Origin: Durusdinium trenchii
Taxonomy: Eukaryota; Sar; Dinophyceae; Suessiales; Symbiodiniaceae
NCBI GenBank assembly: GCA_963970005.1
Contig: CAXAMN010008435.1
Span: 1 to 64,000 of the forward strand
Length of the DNA stretch: 64,000 nucleotides
Reading direction: 5' to 3'
The notes beneath the pieces were generated by a model. That model was not told the origin of the DNA and ran no database searches. It worked only from the letters and a program-made list of their open reading frames with translations. This document shows positions 32,867 to 43,667 of the stretch, piece by piece. The stretch's first letter is position 1; the number at the start of each line of letters is the position of its first letter. The translations under genes and the position numbers were made by a program.

Positions 32867-32883
32867 CGCGCGCCGGGCTATTT

Positions 32884-32896
32884 TGGGCTCATAACC
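32884..32896 (-). promoter_or_regulatory. Primer-binding site, tRNA-iMet half-molecule type
   Basis: The minus strand reads GGTTATGAGCCCA immediately after the 5' LTR. It is complementary to the anticodon arm of initiator tRNA-Met (..GGGCUCAUAACC), the internal primer used by Drosophila copia and relatives. Confidence 0.8.
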
Positions 32897-32992
32897 CTCG
32901 AAAGGCAAAAGGCACACTGAAGCACCTTTTCTCAGCTCGAACAAGAAATGCCTCCATATTGGGCATACATGGTACTCACATCACTTCACAGA
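32897..32992 (-). repeat. 5' LTR of the copia element (96 bp)
   Basis: Identical to 7391-7486. It must hold the promoter, although I see no obvious TATA box in so short an LTR. Confidence 0.85.
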
Positions 32993-32997
32993 GGGAG
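32993..32997 (+). repeat. Copia target-site duplication, right copy
   Basis: gggag, equal to 7386-7390. Confidence 0.85.
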
Positions 32998-34904
32998 AAA
33001 TTGACAAAAGAAGTTAAGAGACATTGAATGACTTTAAACTGGAGATATCATCATCGTCAGTTGTTGATGAGCAGAAGTACCACTGTTAATCGATAAGTTT
33101 TCCTTGTGTGGAAGCGCTTCCGTGCAGTCATACCCTAACCATGCCATAGATAGTTCAAAATTTTCCATTGATAGTTCAAATTGTTTGGACTGGTTGTAGG
33201 GCAGTGTCGCAGCAAAACCGCAGGTTGTTGCGTCGATTTTGAGGGGAACCTGTCGATTTATGTATTTCTTTCTTCGTGGCAAGTGATGTTGGCGTTGCTG
33301 CACCAACACGACATGGATATGGAACTAGAAGTTTTACTGTTTTACAAGAAGAAAACCCGTTTCTGATAAAGACTTACCACTCTAAACACAACGGGCATGT
33401 ATAATTTGTCTACTGGGAAATATTGGGACCCTTTCTCCACAATGCCATACATTTTCCTAGAACATCAACCTGTCTCAACTTGAGCTGATTCCCCTTTCCT
33501 CAGGACACAGCTCTTGGTAGCGCAAGCCACTGGGCATTCGATGAGCAAACAAATGTGATAGTCAAACAAGTATAGAAACGCAACAGGCAAATCTTCCGTC
33601 CACTGCGCAAGTTGAAGTGATTATGTTGAACCTGCGGATGGACACACCATGTCTGCAAAGACATGCCCGGCACGTTTGAGGCCCTGTAGGAGAAAATTAA
33701 GCCGGCACCTGCGCTCGACAAGGACAAATGCCCATTTCAAACTTTGCAATCAAGTGGCGAATTGCGAAGCCACATTGGGTTGAACTTGGCACTTGCTTGA
33801 CCAACCTCAAACAACTCCAGGCTTACAATGTTTTCTGCTGGATACCTTTTTATATTCACAAAGGCGATCAAACTTATGATGCAATGCGACTGACAAACAT
33901 CGACAAACCACATGAGGTCATAACTGGTTGGCTCGTCGATCGCCTCCAAACAAGTTTAAACAAAATTTGACATTCTCTGACTCTACACCTCAGTCTAAAG
34001 ACGGCTGTAGACTTGTTTGCAGTTGTCTATGCAGCGCAACCATAAGCGGCCGTAGCGGAAAAAATGCAAACAACTGCATCTGTTGACGCAACATCTCCAC
34101 CTTGATGACTTCAGGAAACATAGCAATTTGTTGCAACCTCTTCTCGATGTGTGGCTCTACAAAGCAAAATTGTTTGTGGATATTGCGTTCAATGAAGGCA
34201 AGGACCAACACCCCAGGTGACCGACATGGTGCAGCATCTTTTTGAACGGTGGCAGGGCAACACCACTTCACGCACAGAAAAAGAAGAACCACGGCCAGTC
34301 ATTGCGCCGAGTTCCGCCAGAGTTACTCAGTCGTTGTCAAAATTATAGACGGAAAGGCGAGCGCGGTGTTGTACAAATTCATTACCATGTCTAACCAATG
34401 TGTCATTTGCGCGCGCGCCCCCTTGAACTTTGGTGCGTGGTTGCGCCCAATGGAACACAATGCTACGTTCTGGCTGACCGTTAACGAACAAGACCCCCAC
34501 CTATCAAGTGCTTAGACAGTACACGGGCGGCCTCAGCTGCATGGGCGAGTTTTTAGAGCCCATAAGCCGAGCGTTGGCTCAGTCGGCGTGCGCAAGGGAG
34601 GGATGCACTCAGCACGATGCGGTTACTTTGGGAACCTTTCATTCAAGCCCAAGTGCAGGTGTCTTGTGTCCCCATCACCATGCGTTCTGAAAAAGTTACT
34701 TTGATTTGAGCGATCCCCGCCATGGAATTCCAATCAGTTGTTTTCATGTTGTTCTCGATTTTGTTAGTGGGTCCCCGGGTTTAGTGTTGTTGGTTTATTG
34801 TTGGGGCGTTCGCGTTGGGGCGCCGCCAAGGTCTACAGCTGGCATTCTACCCAAAGTGCTCACCTGCCATGCAAAATGCCACACGCACAGGTAACATCAG
34901 GTAA
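32998..34904. other. Intergenic, no supported gene
   Basis: Short frames only. A minus-strand frame at 33990-34292 (IERNIHKQFCFVEPHIEKR) has weak coding character. Nothing else is recognised. Confidence 0.4.
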
Positions 34905-34914
34905 CTATATTGTT

Positions 34915-34941
34915 GTGGTGTGTGTTGCGTTGTTATTGTTG

Positions 34942-34973
<32 letters not shown>

Positions 34974-34977
34974 GGTA
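34915..34977 (+). repeat. (GTT)n(GGT)n microsatellite
   Basis: About ten gtt units run into about six ggt units directly before the dispersed repeat at 34976. A related ggt/gtt tract lies just after the other copy at 59 kb. Confidence 0.85.
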
Positions 34978-35301
34978 TGAAAACTTGACACCAGGTTCAA
35001 CCCCAGAAGAAACACTTGTACGCTTCTTGACTTGTGAAGTTGACCTAGTCGTGAACAATGTTCCCACGACCAACCGTCCCAGCAGCCGCGCAAGTTTCTT
35101 TTGCGACTTGAGCCACGGTCAACGCCGTGAGTGTTCAGCGAATGCTCGAACGGATGTTCGAGCTGCGCGAATGCTCATGTACATCTTTCTCGATTTGCGC
35201 GTGTCATCCACGCTCTAAAAACCTGCCAAAAACAACGTCTATGGCTGCAGCACTTGGAACCGAATTCGAACGGCCATCGAACCATCGAACTGCGTTTGCC
35301 C
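34976..35301 (+). repeat. Dispersed repeat of about 310-325 bp, copy 1
   Basis: From tatgaaaacttgacaccagg to about gaactgcgtttg. It matches 58969-59284 in the same orientation with few differences, including one 8-bp tandem gain (cgaaccat). An internal perfect 8-bp hairpin (gctcgaac-ggat-gttcgagc) is kept in both copies. There is no long frame and no terminal repeat, so a short non-autonomous element or segmental duplicate is possible. Confidence 0.8.
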
Positions 35302-35416
35302 CCCCACAAATCTGCTTCGAAGGTATGCCAATGTATGCCACAAGTTAAGCTCTTTTACTATCAAGCTGGAGCGAAACAAGAAAAGGTTATGCGACTCTTG
35401 CCGTTTATTTCAAGAT

Positions 35417-35955
35417 CTAGCTCATGGCCTCAGGTTCAATGGCACTGCTTGCAAAGTTCAAAGAAGATCCTATTGCTAGGAATGCTCGTACATTCGCCGG
35501 GCATGTGGACATGCTTAGAAAACTTGACTCTCCATCCGCGGGCCAGGCGCAAATCGGACAAGGTGTCACCTTGTGAATGGTCTGCCGTTCACCCCGCTCC
35601 ACGATCATTCTGCACGTGGCTTCATGCAAACGTGTGCCTGACTTCACACGCATCCAGTACTCACTTGGATTGATCAGCTGGACAGGAGGCTCCAGAATCT
35701 CGGCATCATTCTGTACCTCCTGTTCGGCCTGATTGACCTGGTTGGGCTCAACCAGATCCCACATCTCACTCATGCGCTGACGGGACGGGCGCCTTCAGTC
35801 CAGCTGAGGCGCTGCGCCCACCTCCGCTTGTCCTCACGCACAGTGATTTCGATGCTCACTGGTGAAGGGCTGTCAACGTGCACGAGTCCCATCTCGAATC
35901 GGCAAGGCTCGACATGCAAAAAATGAATGTCCAATCCCTTAAGGAAAAGTGGCAT
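35417..35955 (-). CDS. Two small exons or 3' tail of the second copia element
   Basis: The upper frame reads FEMGLVHVDSPSPVSIEIT then VREDKRRWAQRL. The lower starts MSEMWDLVEPNQVNQAEQ and has PPVQLINPSEYWMRVKSG, TRLHEATCRMIVERG, KVTPCPICAW. The H..TC ... CPIC pattern is a plausible zinc site. It follows the decayed copia pol at 36.3-39 kb on the same strand and may be that element's 3' tail. Not recognised. Confidence 0.38.
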
Positions 35956-36288
35956 GTATTATCCTGAGCAGTGTATTATCCCTTTAGGATCTGACTGCCA
36001 ATATTTGGTAACACAACTCAAAATGATTCTACGATTCTCAATGCCCTTTAAACACTTGTATGGGCAGTATTTTGAACAAGTGATGTTCGACGAAAGCTTT
36101 TGATGCATGTCATGAGTTGATGGAATTAAGACGTTTGTGCTCAAGTGCATGTCGCATGCAAGTCCAAGGTCGCATCGACCGATCCTGAACCATGCGCTGA
36201 CAAAAGAGCGTTCACGGATGTCCATCGATCGATTCAACCCCCGCGGTGGTCTTTTCGAGATCTCATCAATTAAAGCTCTATCCATACC

Positions 36289-36830
36289 TTATGGGTGCTG
36301 TGAGGCAAACCATTTGACGATCGCAGCTGCCAACCTCTTAGGATATTGCACAAGCTTCGACAAATCTTGATCATTCAACCCTTGATGAACCTCGCACTTG
36401 CAAACCCTCGGCATGAACATGGAACAGCAGCTGGCAAAACGATACTGGTGCAAAGCAGATACTTCTTCATCTTCAACATACGCGCATCTTGCTACGTCCG
36501 TGATGAACCGCAAACCATGAAATCGGCAGAACGCCTGGACCGACTCGCTGTTCTTCCAGTATGAACACTTTTGTGACATCTCAAGGACTTTGAACTCACA
36601 TTCGCTTATGATTGGATGGCTTTCGAGAAGCAAGCCCTCAAAGTCTTCAGGTGTCCTTCCTGGATCTCCCCTCGTCGCGGCTCTGGAATCAAGTTCAGGA
36701 CTGGTGACCCACCAGTGCATGGTGGTGAAGTCCATCCAAGAAACAAAGCTTCATGTCGAACTTTCTTGATCTCAACAATCCATGAAAGCAACGGTTTGTG
36801 AACACAACGCAAATAAACCTCTTTAGTAAC
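36289..36830 (-). CDS. Second methyltransferase-like segment, downstream of RNase H
   Basis: After the copia RNase H, the frame continues VTHIIIELCTNMHAGLS, ALFLGWTSPPCTGGSPVLN (a PPC motif like motif IV of C5 methyltransferases) and LKTLRACFSKAIQS. After a frame change it runs EFKVLEMSQKCSYWKNSES and VQAFCRFHGLRFITDVARC. PPCTGGS plus a later cSYWK block is a combination I recall from dinoflagellate copia polyproteins. Its place at the C-terminus differs from the copia element at 28.9-29.6 kb. Activity is doubtful. Confidence 0.5.
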
Positions 36831-37853
36831 TGGTACGACAACGCAATGGCTCGACTTGAGAGCACTTGTTCCCTGAGACAACCCTGCATGCATGTTAGTG
36901 CACAGCTCGATGATGATATGGGTCACCTTTCCGGCTTTGACGTCCGAACCGACGAGTTGCAAAAAGCTTTCAAAGTCTTCAAGACCTCCACCCGACAAAC
37001 CCTTCGTTGCCGATAAAGCTGAAAGGTCCTCAACACACGGATCTTCATCTTGGACATCACTGGTCTGCGCGTCAGACCTTTTGGATTGCTTCTTGAGCTC
37101 TTCGGTTGTGATCACTTGCCATTCCTCTCGACCTAACACTTCAACTATTCCAAGTTGACTCCGGCGATAGTCATTGATCTCCTTTGACAACACTTTCGTC
37201 AAAAGATCAGCGGTGCACTTCGCACCCGGCATCCATTCCAACACCAGATTTCCTATGTCCTTCAGTGACTGGATGTAGCAAACAGCAATTGACATGTGTC
37301 GAACTCTATGGCTCAAACCTTGGTTGTTAAGGGCTCCCAAACATGACTGTGAATCCGAGAAAACCAGGATGGGATAGTGACCACCAATGTGTCCAAGGTC
37401 ATCAAAACTCAAATCCAAGAACTCTTTCGTGGACATCTTTAACAACATGTTCTTGTTCCCAAACCTTTCCAGGAATTCGGTGATATGGCGGATTCCTAAA
37501 CATTCTTGAGTCAGTTGGCAAACAGCAATGATTTCAGCTTCACATGATGATAGAGTTACACACCCTTGCAATCGGCTGTATGCCTTTACCAAAGACCCTT
37601 GCCAGAAAATCACACTTCCACTTGTGGATCGACGGCGCTCCAAGTCACTCGAACCCCATGATGCATCGCTCACGCCAGTCAGGCCACCGTACTCAGGCAA
37701 CACTTCATTCTTCCCTGATGGAAAACGCTGAAACACATGCAATTGGCTACGAACATACCTGAGAGACTTACATGCAAATTGCTTGGCGTTCCCTGGCCAG
37801 TGGCGAGAATGGACAAAAAGCCTGCTTGATCTGGCCTCGACTGTGCCCACCAA
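36831..37853 (-). CDS. pol: Copia RNase H (second element)
   Basis: FGLTGVSDASWG-type start: here GGLTGVSDASWGSSDLERR (Asp), LQGCVTLSSCEAEIIAVCQ (Glu), YPILVFSDSQSCLGALN (Asp), VRHMSIAVCYIQSL and KCTADLLTKVLSKE (Asp). All four acidic positions are kept. It is followed by a charged linker (KKQSKRSDAQTSDVQDED) into the methyltransferase-like segment, all in one open frame from 37853 to 36606. Confidence 0.82.
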
Positions 37854-38990
37854 GACAACTTACCGATGACCCTCTTGTATCGGGCAGCTGCTTCATCCGA
37901 CAATGGTTGAACACAATTGTGATCTTTGACACCTTTCTCCAAGACTTGCAAAAGATCAGGTGGTGTGTCAGATGACTTGGGACCGCAACAAAAGGGATCA
38001 CTCATGAACAAACCCTTCAAATACTCTGGTGGCACACGCAGCAAAATATCGCTCGACCCGACTGGTCGCACAATGTGTTGGCCAAGCGTTCCAGTGGTCT
38101 TCACCTTGAGTTTTTCCTGCAATGCTTCACGAACATCCGAGACCCCCTTCAGGGAGATGGAACCTACCAACAAGTCATCAACATAAATCACGACAATGAC
38201 GCGGGGGCCTGGTTTCTTTGAGAGGCCACGCATGATCCTTGGCTCGGACATGCAGGTGACAAGATCCACCTTCTCAGTCAGGATTCGTGAGCAAGTCTGG
38301 AGCCAGCTCTTGGATGCTACCCGCAAACCATTCATGGACTTGTTCAAACCTAGGTAGACTGCTTCATAGTACGTGCTCTCGAACGAACAGTCCGCTGGAA
38401 GCCTGACTATCTCTCGAATCCCTCAGGAATTCAGTGGAATTGTCTAACCCTGCGAGGTGCATGTCATGGTGCTGGATCATGCTCGAGAAACATCGAAAAG
38501 CTTCGATGCTGGGTGTTGTGCTCGAAATTCCCAAGCTTTGAGCAGAACCACCACCACTTGCGATTTCTTGTGCAATGCACCGAGCTCGGTATTGTCCAGC
38601 AACACCTTCAACGGTCGACGGTCTCTGAAGTCAGGATCCACCGGCGTGGAATGATTTTGATCTTGAGATCTTTGGCAAGCATTCATCTGACCTCATCGGA
38701 CGACCGACATATGTGTATATATAAGGTGTCCATGGCTTTCAGCTCGATCATCCTTCCGGACTTGACCAGCTCAGGTTCAAAGCGACACAGGCCATCTTCG
38801 GAGATACCCAATGACGGCTCAACCAAGTGGATCACAGTTCCACAAAATTCCATGGGCTGACTTTGCAATGGTCCTGAATCTGTATTTGGAACATACATGG
38901 GACAGAGCAAACCATTTCGACCGGACTGATGAAACAGAGCTTCCGGCAATGCGCTCAGCCCTGGGAACAACTGGGGATTTGGTTATAACT
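37679..38990 (-). CDS. pol: Copia reverse transcriptase (second element), frame-broken
   Basis: KDLKIKIIPRRW near 38690-38640 marks the entry of the palm. After a damaged stretch come MNGLRVASKSWLQTC (NGL..ASK.W) and VIVVIYVDDLLVGSIS with the catalytic YVDD, then YKRVIGKLSWWAQSRPDQ. The first catalytic Asp block is not clear, so the copy is probably inactive even if some breaks are sequence errors. Confidence 0.72.
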
Positions 38991-39798
38991 GGTTATGAGT
39001 AGTTATCTAAATACCTATGTACACATAATTTCTTTTTTTCAGAACAAAAATGATTGCTAATGCGACCAACATAGAAAATATAGCGCGCATATTTGTATGC
39101 AGCAAGTGATGACAGGGATTGATGATGTGGATGTTTTTTCATAGACAGTCTTTTTTTTGGTGGGGGGTTATGTTTCTTTTAATTAACATGGATGGGCTTT
39201 GTCATATTGGGCTGTATGTCCATAATGGTGTGGTGTTGAACTTTTTGTGTCACGTTCAAGCTGATTGGCTGTCATGAGTGCATACAGAATATTTTTCATG
39301 TAATTATACCAATCTAGAACTTTGGCACGCTTACAAAAAGCATGTTGTCTTGCAATGCATGCCCCACAACACATACATAAAGCCATTTTGGTCTTCATGA
39401 GAACCATGTTCTTGCATTCCATGCCACGCCCTACTGTCAAGCCACATTGGCTAGCATTCCATGCCATGTCCCACTGTCAAGCCACATTGGCTACATGAAA
39501 TGCAACAATCATTTTGTTGGCATGTGAAAGAGTTCATGTTTAAGCTGCATGCATTTGCTAGAGCCATGCTGTCTTGCATAGGCTGTAGCAATTCTTGTAA
39601 CCGCATTTAAGTTTTGTGAAGACCATGTTCATTCATCTCATGCCATGCTACCATGTCAAGCCACATTGGCTGAATGTATGCAGTTTGACTGTTACTTGAT
39701 CTGGATTTTTGCAAGTCAATGGACTTATATGCTGCAAGCTTGAAACTGCTCAAAGTTCTTTGTGTTGGAAAGCTTCTAGCTACTTTGCATTCTCTGAC
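38991..39798. other. Upstream region of the plus-strand gene, with repeats
   Basis: Three copies of a word ctgtcaagccacattggct or near match lie at about 39436-39453, 39475-39492 and 39652-39671 (the third has atgtcaagcc). catg and catgca words are frequent. Confidence 0.5.
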
Positions 39799-41901
39799 AT
39801 GGCAGCCATCGCGCCTGAGATTGCCCAGCAGGTGAATTCCATTTTGGGCCCCTCCATGGGACCACTGGGTCAGTGGCAGGAGGTTGAGAAGGTTCTGCTG
39901 GATTGCGGTCTGGCTTACACCTTGGTGGCCACCCCAGACCTGTTCTTGGTGCACCCCTTGAACAGGGGTGGCGCTGGAATCAACCCCTACTCTATGCATA
40001 AGAAGGGGGCCACCATTCTTGCAGCAGGTGCTGGTATGTCCCAGTTGGGGGGAGCGTTGCCTTTGAGCTGGCTGTGGATGAGGTTAAGAGGAAGCAGCAG
40101 CTCCTTTTCAACCAGACCATGGCAAATCAGGCCAGCAACTTGCTGCCCCAGCCATCTGGGAAGGAGATGTACTTGACCTGTTCAAAAGGTCATACTGTGC
40201 AATTTTGCAAGGCAATCTTGCAATGCTGCAAGACAAGTCAGCCATCCATAGCAGGTCCCAGTGGCCACTTGGGCAATCATTTGCTCAAAGACAGAGAACT
40301 TGCCTGTATGCTGGAGCAAGGATGGCAATGGACTATTGTCAAAGATGTTGTTGCCCAGCAGTGGCCTACCATGCCTTCTTTGATTGAGTCTGCTGGCAAC
40401 TCCAGCAATTCAACATATGAAGCAACTACACCAAGATGGCTATGGACCTTTGTCATGGAGGGCCTGTGCAGCACTATGCGCGACATGTTGGCAAATTTTT
40501 TCAGCTGTATGGAGGCAAGGTCACGCTTGTTATAAGCTCACTTCATCTGTGTTTGTAAGGTTTGAAGTGCTTGTTTTGGTTTACACATGTGACAGATATG
40601 TTGCAATGAATATGTTGCAGGTGGACCTGATGGTTGCGCGATTGACTTTGTGGCATTCATGTCAAAGCAGTTTGGCGCCAACCCCACCCTTGGAGAAGAG
40701 TTCATGTCCAGCATTGTTGAGACCCAGTTTGCAAAGACTACTTTGCATCCAATGGTCAAGATTGCTTTGGTGATGACAAACTGTACCACAGAGAAGATTG
40801 TTGATTCAGTGGCCAAGCTCATCACCAAGACTGATGTGGCTGCTTTGAAGGCCAAGAAGATGCATCCCAAGGTCAATGAGGTGGAGTCTTTGCTTGCCAC
40901 CTTTTGGGAAAACTCAAGGCATCAAGTTTGGACCAGCCCATCCATTCAAGATGTTTGGCAAAGCCTGTATTCGATTTGCCTTGCATCTCACATCCAAAGA
41001 GAAAATGGGCACAAAAGGAAAGACCAGGACCATGGAAGAGCTGAAGACTCTCATGGAGTCTGATTTGGCCACAGCTGGTGTTGGCTCAAGTGCTGCCAGC
41101 GCTGCTTCATCCACCACTGCAAAGCCACCAGCTGAGCAGGAAGTAGCTTATGACTTGGGCCAGTCCAACAACCCCATGTTTTTGGCCAAGCAGCTTTTGG
41201 ACCTTGATGTAGGCAAGAACTACACTGTGAAGGATCAGCCAGTGCGCATTTGGGTTTTGACAGAGATTGGGGAGAGTCACATCGTGTTGAAGCACTACCC
41301 TTTACTTGAACCAACCAAGATCTGCACTGTGAAGTTTGAGGCCGAAGACATCGCAGGCAAAATCAAACCAACAAAGCAGAAAATGCCCAAGCTCTTTTCT
41401 GATGAGCAATTGCAGCACTTGTGGGCATCTAGTTCTCCTGTGTGCCAGGAAGAAGCTCAAAAATGTGCTATGTTCCTCATCCTCCATGAGGCAAACAATG
41501 CACTGGATGTTGATGAGAGCCAAGTGCTTGTTCAAAGCACACCAACGGTGGCTTTGTTTGCCAAGAAATGCAGCTAGTGCCTTGCCCTGAGAAGATTGGA
41601 AGCATTGTCTCCAAGCAGCCATCAGCCAAATTCTTTGGAGAGATCAAGTATGAAGGTGCCCTGTACTACATCATCCCCATGAAGCACCCTAAGTGGAATG
41701 ATGAGACTGGTGGGTATGAAGGCAGTTTGAGTCCCTTTTGGGTGTGCAAAGAGATTGAAAAGGGCCAGTTGGAGCGCATTTGGGGACATTGAGATCAAGA
41801 TCCTCACCAACAAAGACAGTGTCAATGCACATTCTGAGTTGGGCATGAAAGCCATGGCTGTGTCTGAAGCAGCACCATCCAAGAAAGCCAGGAAGGCATA
41901 A
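39799..41901 (+). CDS. Dinoflagellate-type protein of unknown function, frame-broken
   Basis: Starts MAAIAPEIAQQVNSILGPS, then VEKVLLDCGLAYTLVATPD, FLVHPLNRGGAGINPYSMHK, VAFELAVDEVKRKQQLLFNQ. An intron with a gcag acceptor at about 40618-40621 precedes GGPDGCAIDFVAFMSKQFGA. The C-terminus has YDLGQSNNPMFLAKQLLDL and YYIIPMKHPKWNDE, ending SEAAPSKKARKA. I recognise the HPxNRGGxGxNxYxxHxxG pattern from a large dinoflagellate-only family but know no function. The breaks near 40050, 40910, 41560 and 41780 each sit at a homopolymer (one base more or less restores the frame). A further break near 40440 does not. It is either a young pseudogene or an intact gene with assembly errors. Confidence 0.65.
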
Positions 41902-42630
41902 GATTACAATTGTTCATGAGGTAGTTGACATGTACACATGCATTGGTTTTCTTGGTTCATCTTATTGGACATGCATTTGATATGCATTGTGGGTTTCATG
42001 GACATGTGAGTCGACTGGCATGGGATGCCTGGATGCCTTTTTGACAGTGGAAATGTTTTGAAAGGAGCAAGCTTTCTGCAGTGAAAGTGTGCGCATTGAA
42101 TGGTTCACCTATCAAGCCTTTGTGGCTGTCACATGCATTTGCCATTGGTTCATGCAAGGGGCTTCAATGAACATGTGGGTCAACTGGTGTGGGTGATTGG
42201 ATTTAGTGTTGGCATTGTACATCCATGTAGGGCAAGCTAAAGCATTAGCAGCTGCGTGGTTTCACCTATCAAGCTTATGTGGCTATCACACGGGTTAGGT
42301 ATCACCTATAGGCAGTAGAGGCTGTCACACTTGTGTTCATTGAGTTTGAAGCTGTATAGCTACATGCATGGTTGACCCATGGGCATGATAAGTCTTAGTG
42401 ACTCACGCATTCATTGCATTGATGGGCATGACATGTCATGAACATGACATGTCCAGTCTTCATGCATTCATGTCATGAGTGCGCTACATGATGGCAAGCC
42501 TGCACATGGCTACCGCAAGGTGTTTTCTCAGGGGTTGCAAGAGTCTTGCTGTGGGAGGTGTGCAGTTGTGTACATGTAAAGCTCAAGGTGCTGTAGAGCT
42601 CATCACTTAGTGCTTTGTGTAGTGCACCAA
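41902..42630. other. Spacer with imperfect repeats
   Basis: Variants of ttcacctatcaagc...tgtggct.tcaca occur near 42103 and 42265, with a weaker one near 42300. Short catgtcatgaacatgacatg palindromic words lie near 42435. No gene. Confidence 0.5.
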
Positions 42631-43004
42631 ATGCCTACCACTAAGAAGCCAGCCATGAAGAATGTAGCTGCTCAAAAAAGGCCAAGAAGCCAGCAAAGAA
42701 GCCAGCTACAAAGAGTTCAACTGCCAATGGAGCCACAGACATGATGCACCAGCCAGCGGAAGCTTTTCCTCTACCAGGTGAAGCAATCCCTGATGAGTTT
42801 CCTGGAGACCACCCTGCGCTTCCATGGAACATTGACTCATTGCATACTCCCAGCGCACATGCCATTGAACATGCTCCTCCTGGTTGGCTCTATGAATGGG
42901 ACTTCTTTTCAAGGGACCAGAAACTATACATCTGGCATCATTGCAAAGGGGAGGCTGTACGCACAAACTGCGCACTGATAGATGTAGGGAGGACCATTCG
43001 ATAG
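42631..43004 (+). CDS. Small basic-tailed protein of unknown function
   Basis: ATG at 42631 opens MPTTKKPAMKNVAAQ. A run of six A near 42665 breaks the frame. One more A gives KAKKPAKKPATKSSTANG, joining smoothly to MMHQPAEAFPLPGEA, NIDSLHTPSAHAIEHAPPGW and LYEWDFFSRDQKLYIWHHCK. The Lys/Ala/Pro N-terminus is histone-H1-like and suggests nuclear localisation. The Trp-rich second half could be a small domain. Stop at 43004. No family recognised. Confidence 0.45.
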
Positions 43005-43364
43005 CCTTGTAGATAGACCCATGTGCTGTACGTGTAGAACAAGTTGTCCATGTATACTTGTGTTTGCTGATCCCCCTGAGGCATCCTCATCACCAAGCTG
43101 TGCATAGAGAGTGTAGCCAGCAAGCCACAATGGCTTTGAGATTGCATTTAGGCAGGCTAAAAAGCAATCAACTTGGGAGTGCATAAGGGCTTGAACCATG
43201 ATATTACATGTTCAAGCTGATTGGCTCTTCATGACATGCATGAGGGTTGTGCAAGGCACTGCTTGCTCATGATCAGTGCATGTCATTACATGTTTTGTGT
43301 CATGCTGTTTTGAATGCATGCATTCATTCATGCATGGTTTACTTGATTGTAGTGTGAACAGATC

Positions 43365-43667
43365 ATGGCTTCTGATGGAGAATCTGCTGTTGCAGAAGAG
43401 GCTTCTGAAGGTTCTGAGCTACCAGATGTGACAGTTGGGCAGCAATACTTTGCTCACCTCAAACCCACCAACAAGAAGTGGCTCATCCAGGAGTGCTATG
43501 TCAAGGAAATGGAGTCTGGAGATGGTAAATGGCTGCAGCTTTCCAGTGCTTGCTATGGTTTGTGCAACCTGCTTTGTCATGGACGATGTTGTGCTCGAGT
43601 CCATGGAACACTTGCCCAAATCTCGCAGTCCAATCTCCTGATGTCACCCACACGGATACAGCAATGA
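43365..43667 (+). CDS. N-terminal fragment of an unknown gene
   Basis: MASDGESAVAEEASEGSELP then VTVGQQYFAHLKPTNKKWL and ECYVKEMESGDGKWLQLSS. The beginning is acidic and disordered, followed by a strand-rich region. After about 43550 the frame loses protein character, so an intron or truncation is likely. It follows the two preceding plus-strand genes and may be co-oriented with them. Confidence 0.45.
   Translation: MASDGESAVAEEASEGSELPDVTVGQQYFAHLKPTNKKWLIQECYVKEMESGDGKWLQLSSACYGLCNLLCHGRCCARVHGTLAQISQSNLLMSPTRIQQ

Larger units (their letters stand above)
7391..32992 (-). mobile_element. Ty1/copia LTR retrotransposon split by a 16.8-kb insertion
   Basis: The element reads right to left. 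It occupies 26346-32992 (5' part) and 7391-9506 (3' part), about 8.76 kb without the insertion. It has identical 96-bp LTRs, a 5-bp target duplication, a tRNA-iMet-type primer-binding site and a polypurine tract. The coding order is gag, protease, methyltransferase-like, integrase, reverse transcriptase, RNase H, transmembrane ORF. Integrase before reverse transcriptase is the copia order. The two parts meet exactly inside the reverse transcriptase: the right part ends in GLMSV and the left part resumes with SVYVDDILVSGEE. Several one-base frame breaks interrupt gag-pol. Because the LTRs do not differ, the copy is young or was gene-converted, and sequencing error may explain some breaks. The very short LTRs are unusual. 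Confidence 0.9.
36289..38990 (-). mobile_element. Decayed copia fragment, pol part
   Basis: Reverse transcriptase remnants, RNase H and the methyltransferase-like segment in order, with at least three frame breaks. No LTR, gag or integrase was seen nearby. It is a different family from the 7-33 kb element (YVDDLLVGS and different RNase H sequence). Confidence 0.75.

Noticed and set aside
34798-34980. Membrane-like poly-Leu/Val frame
   Set aside because: Translation of the (GTT)n(GGT)n microsatellite.
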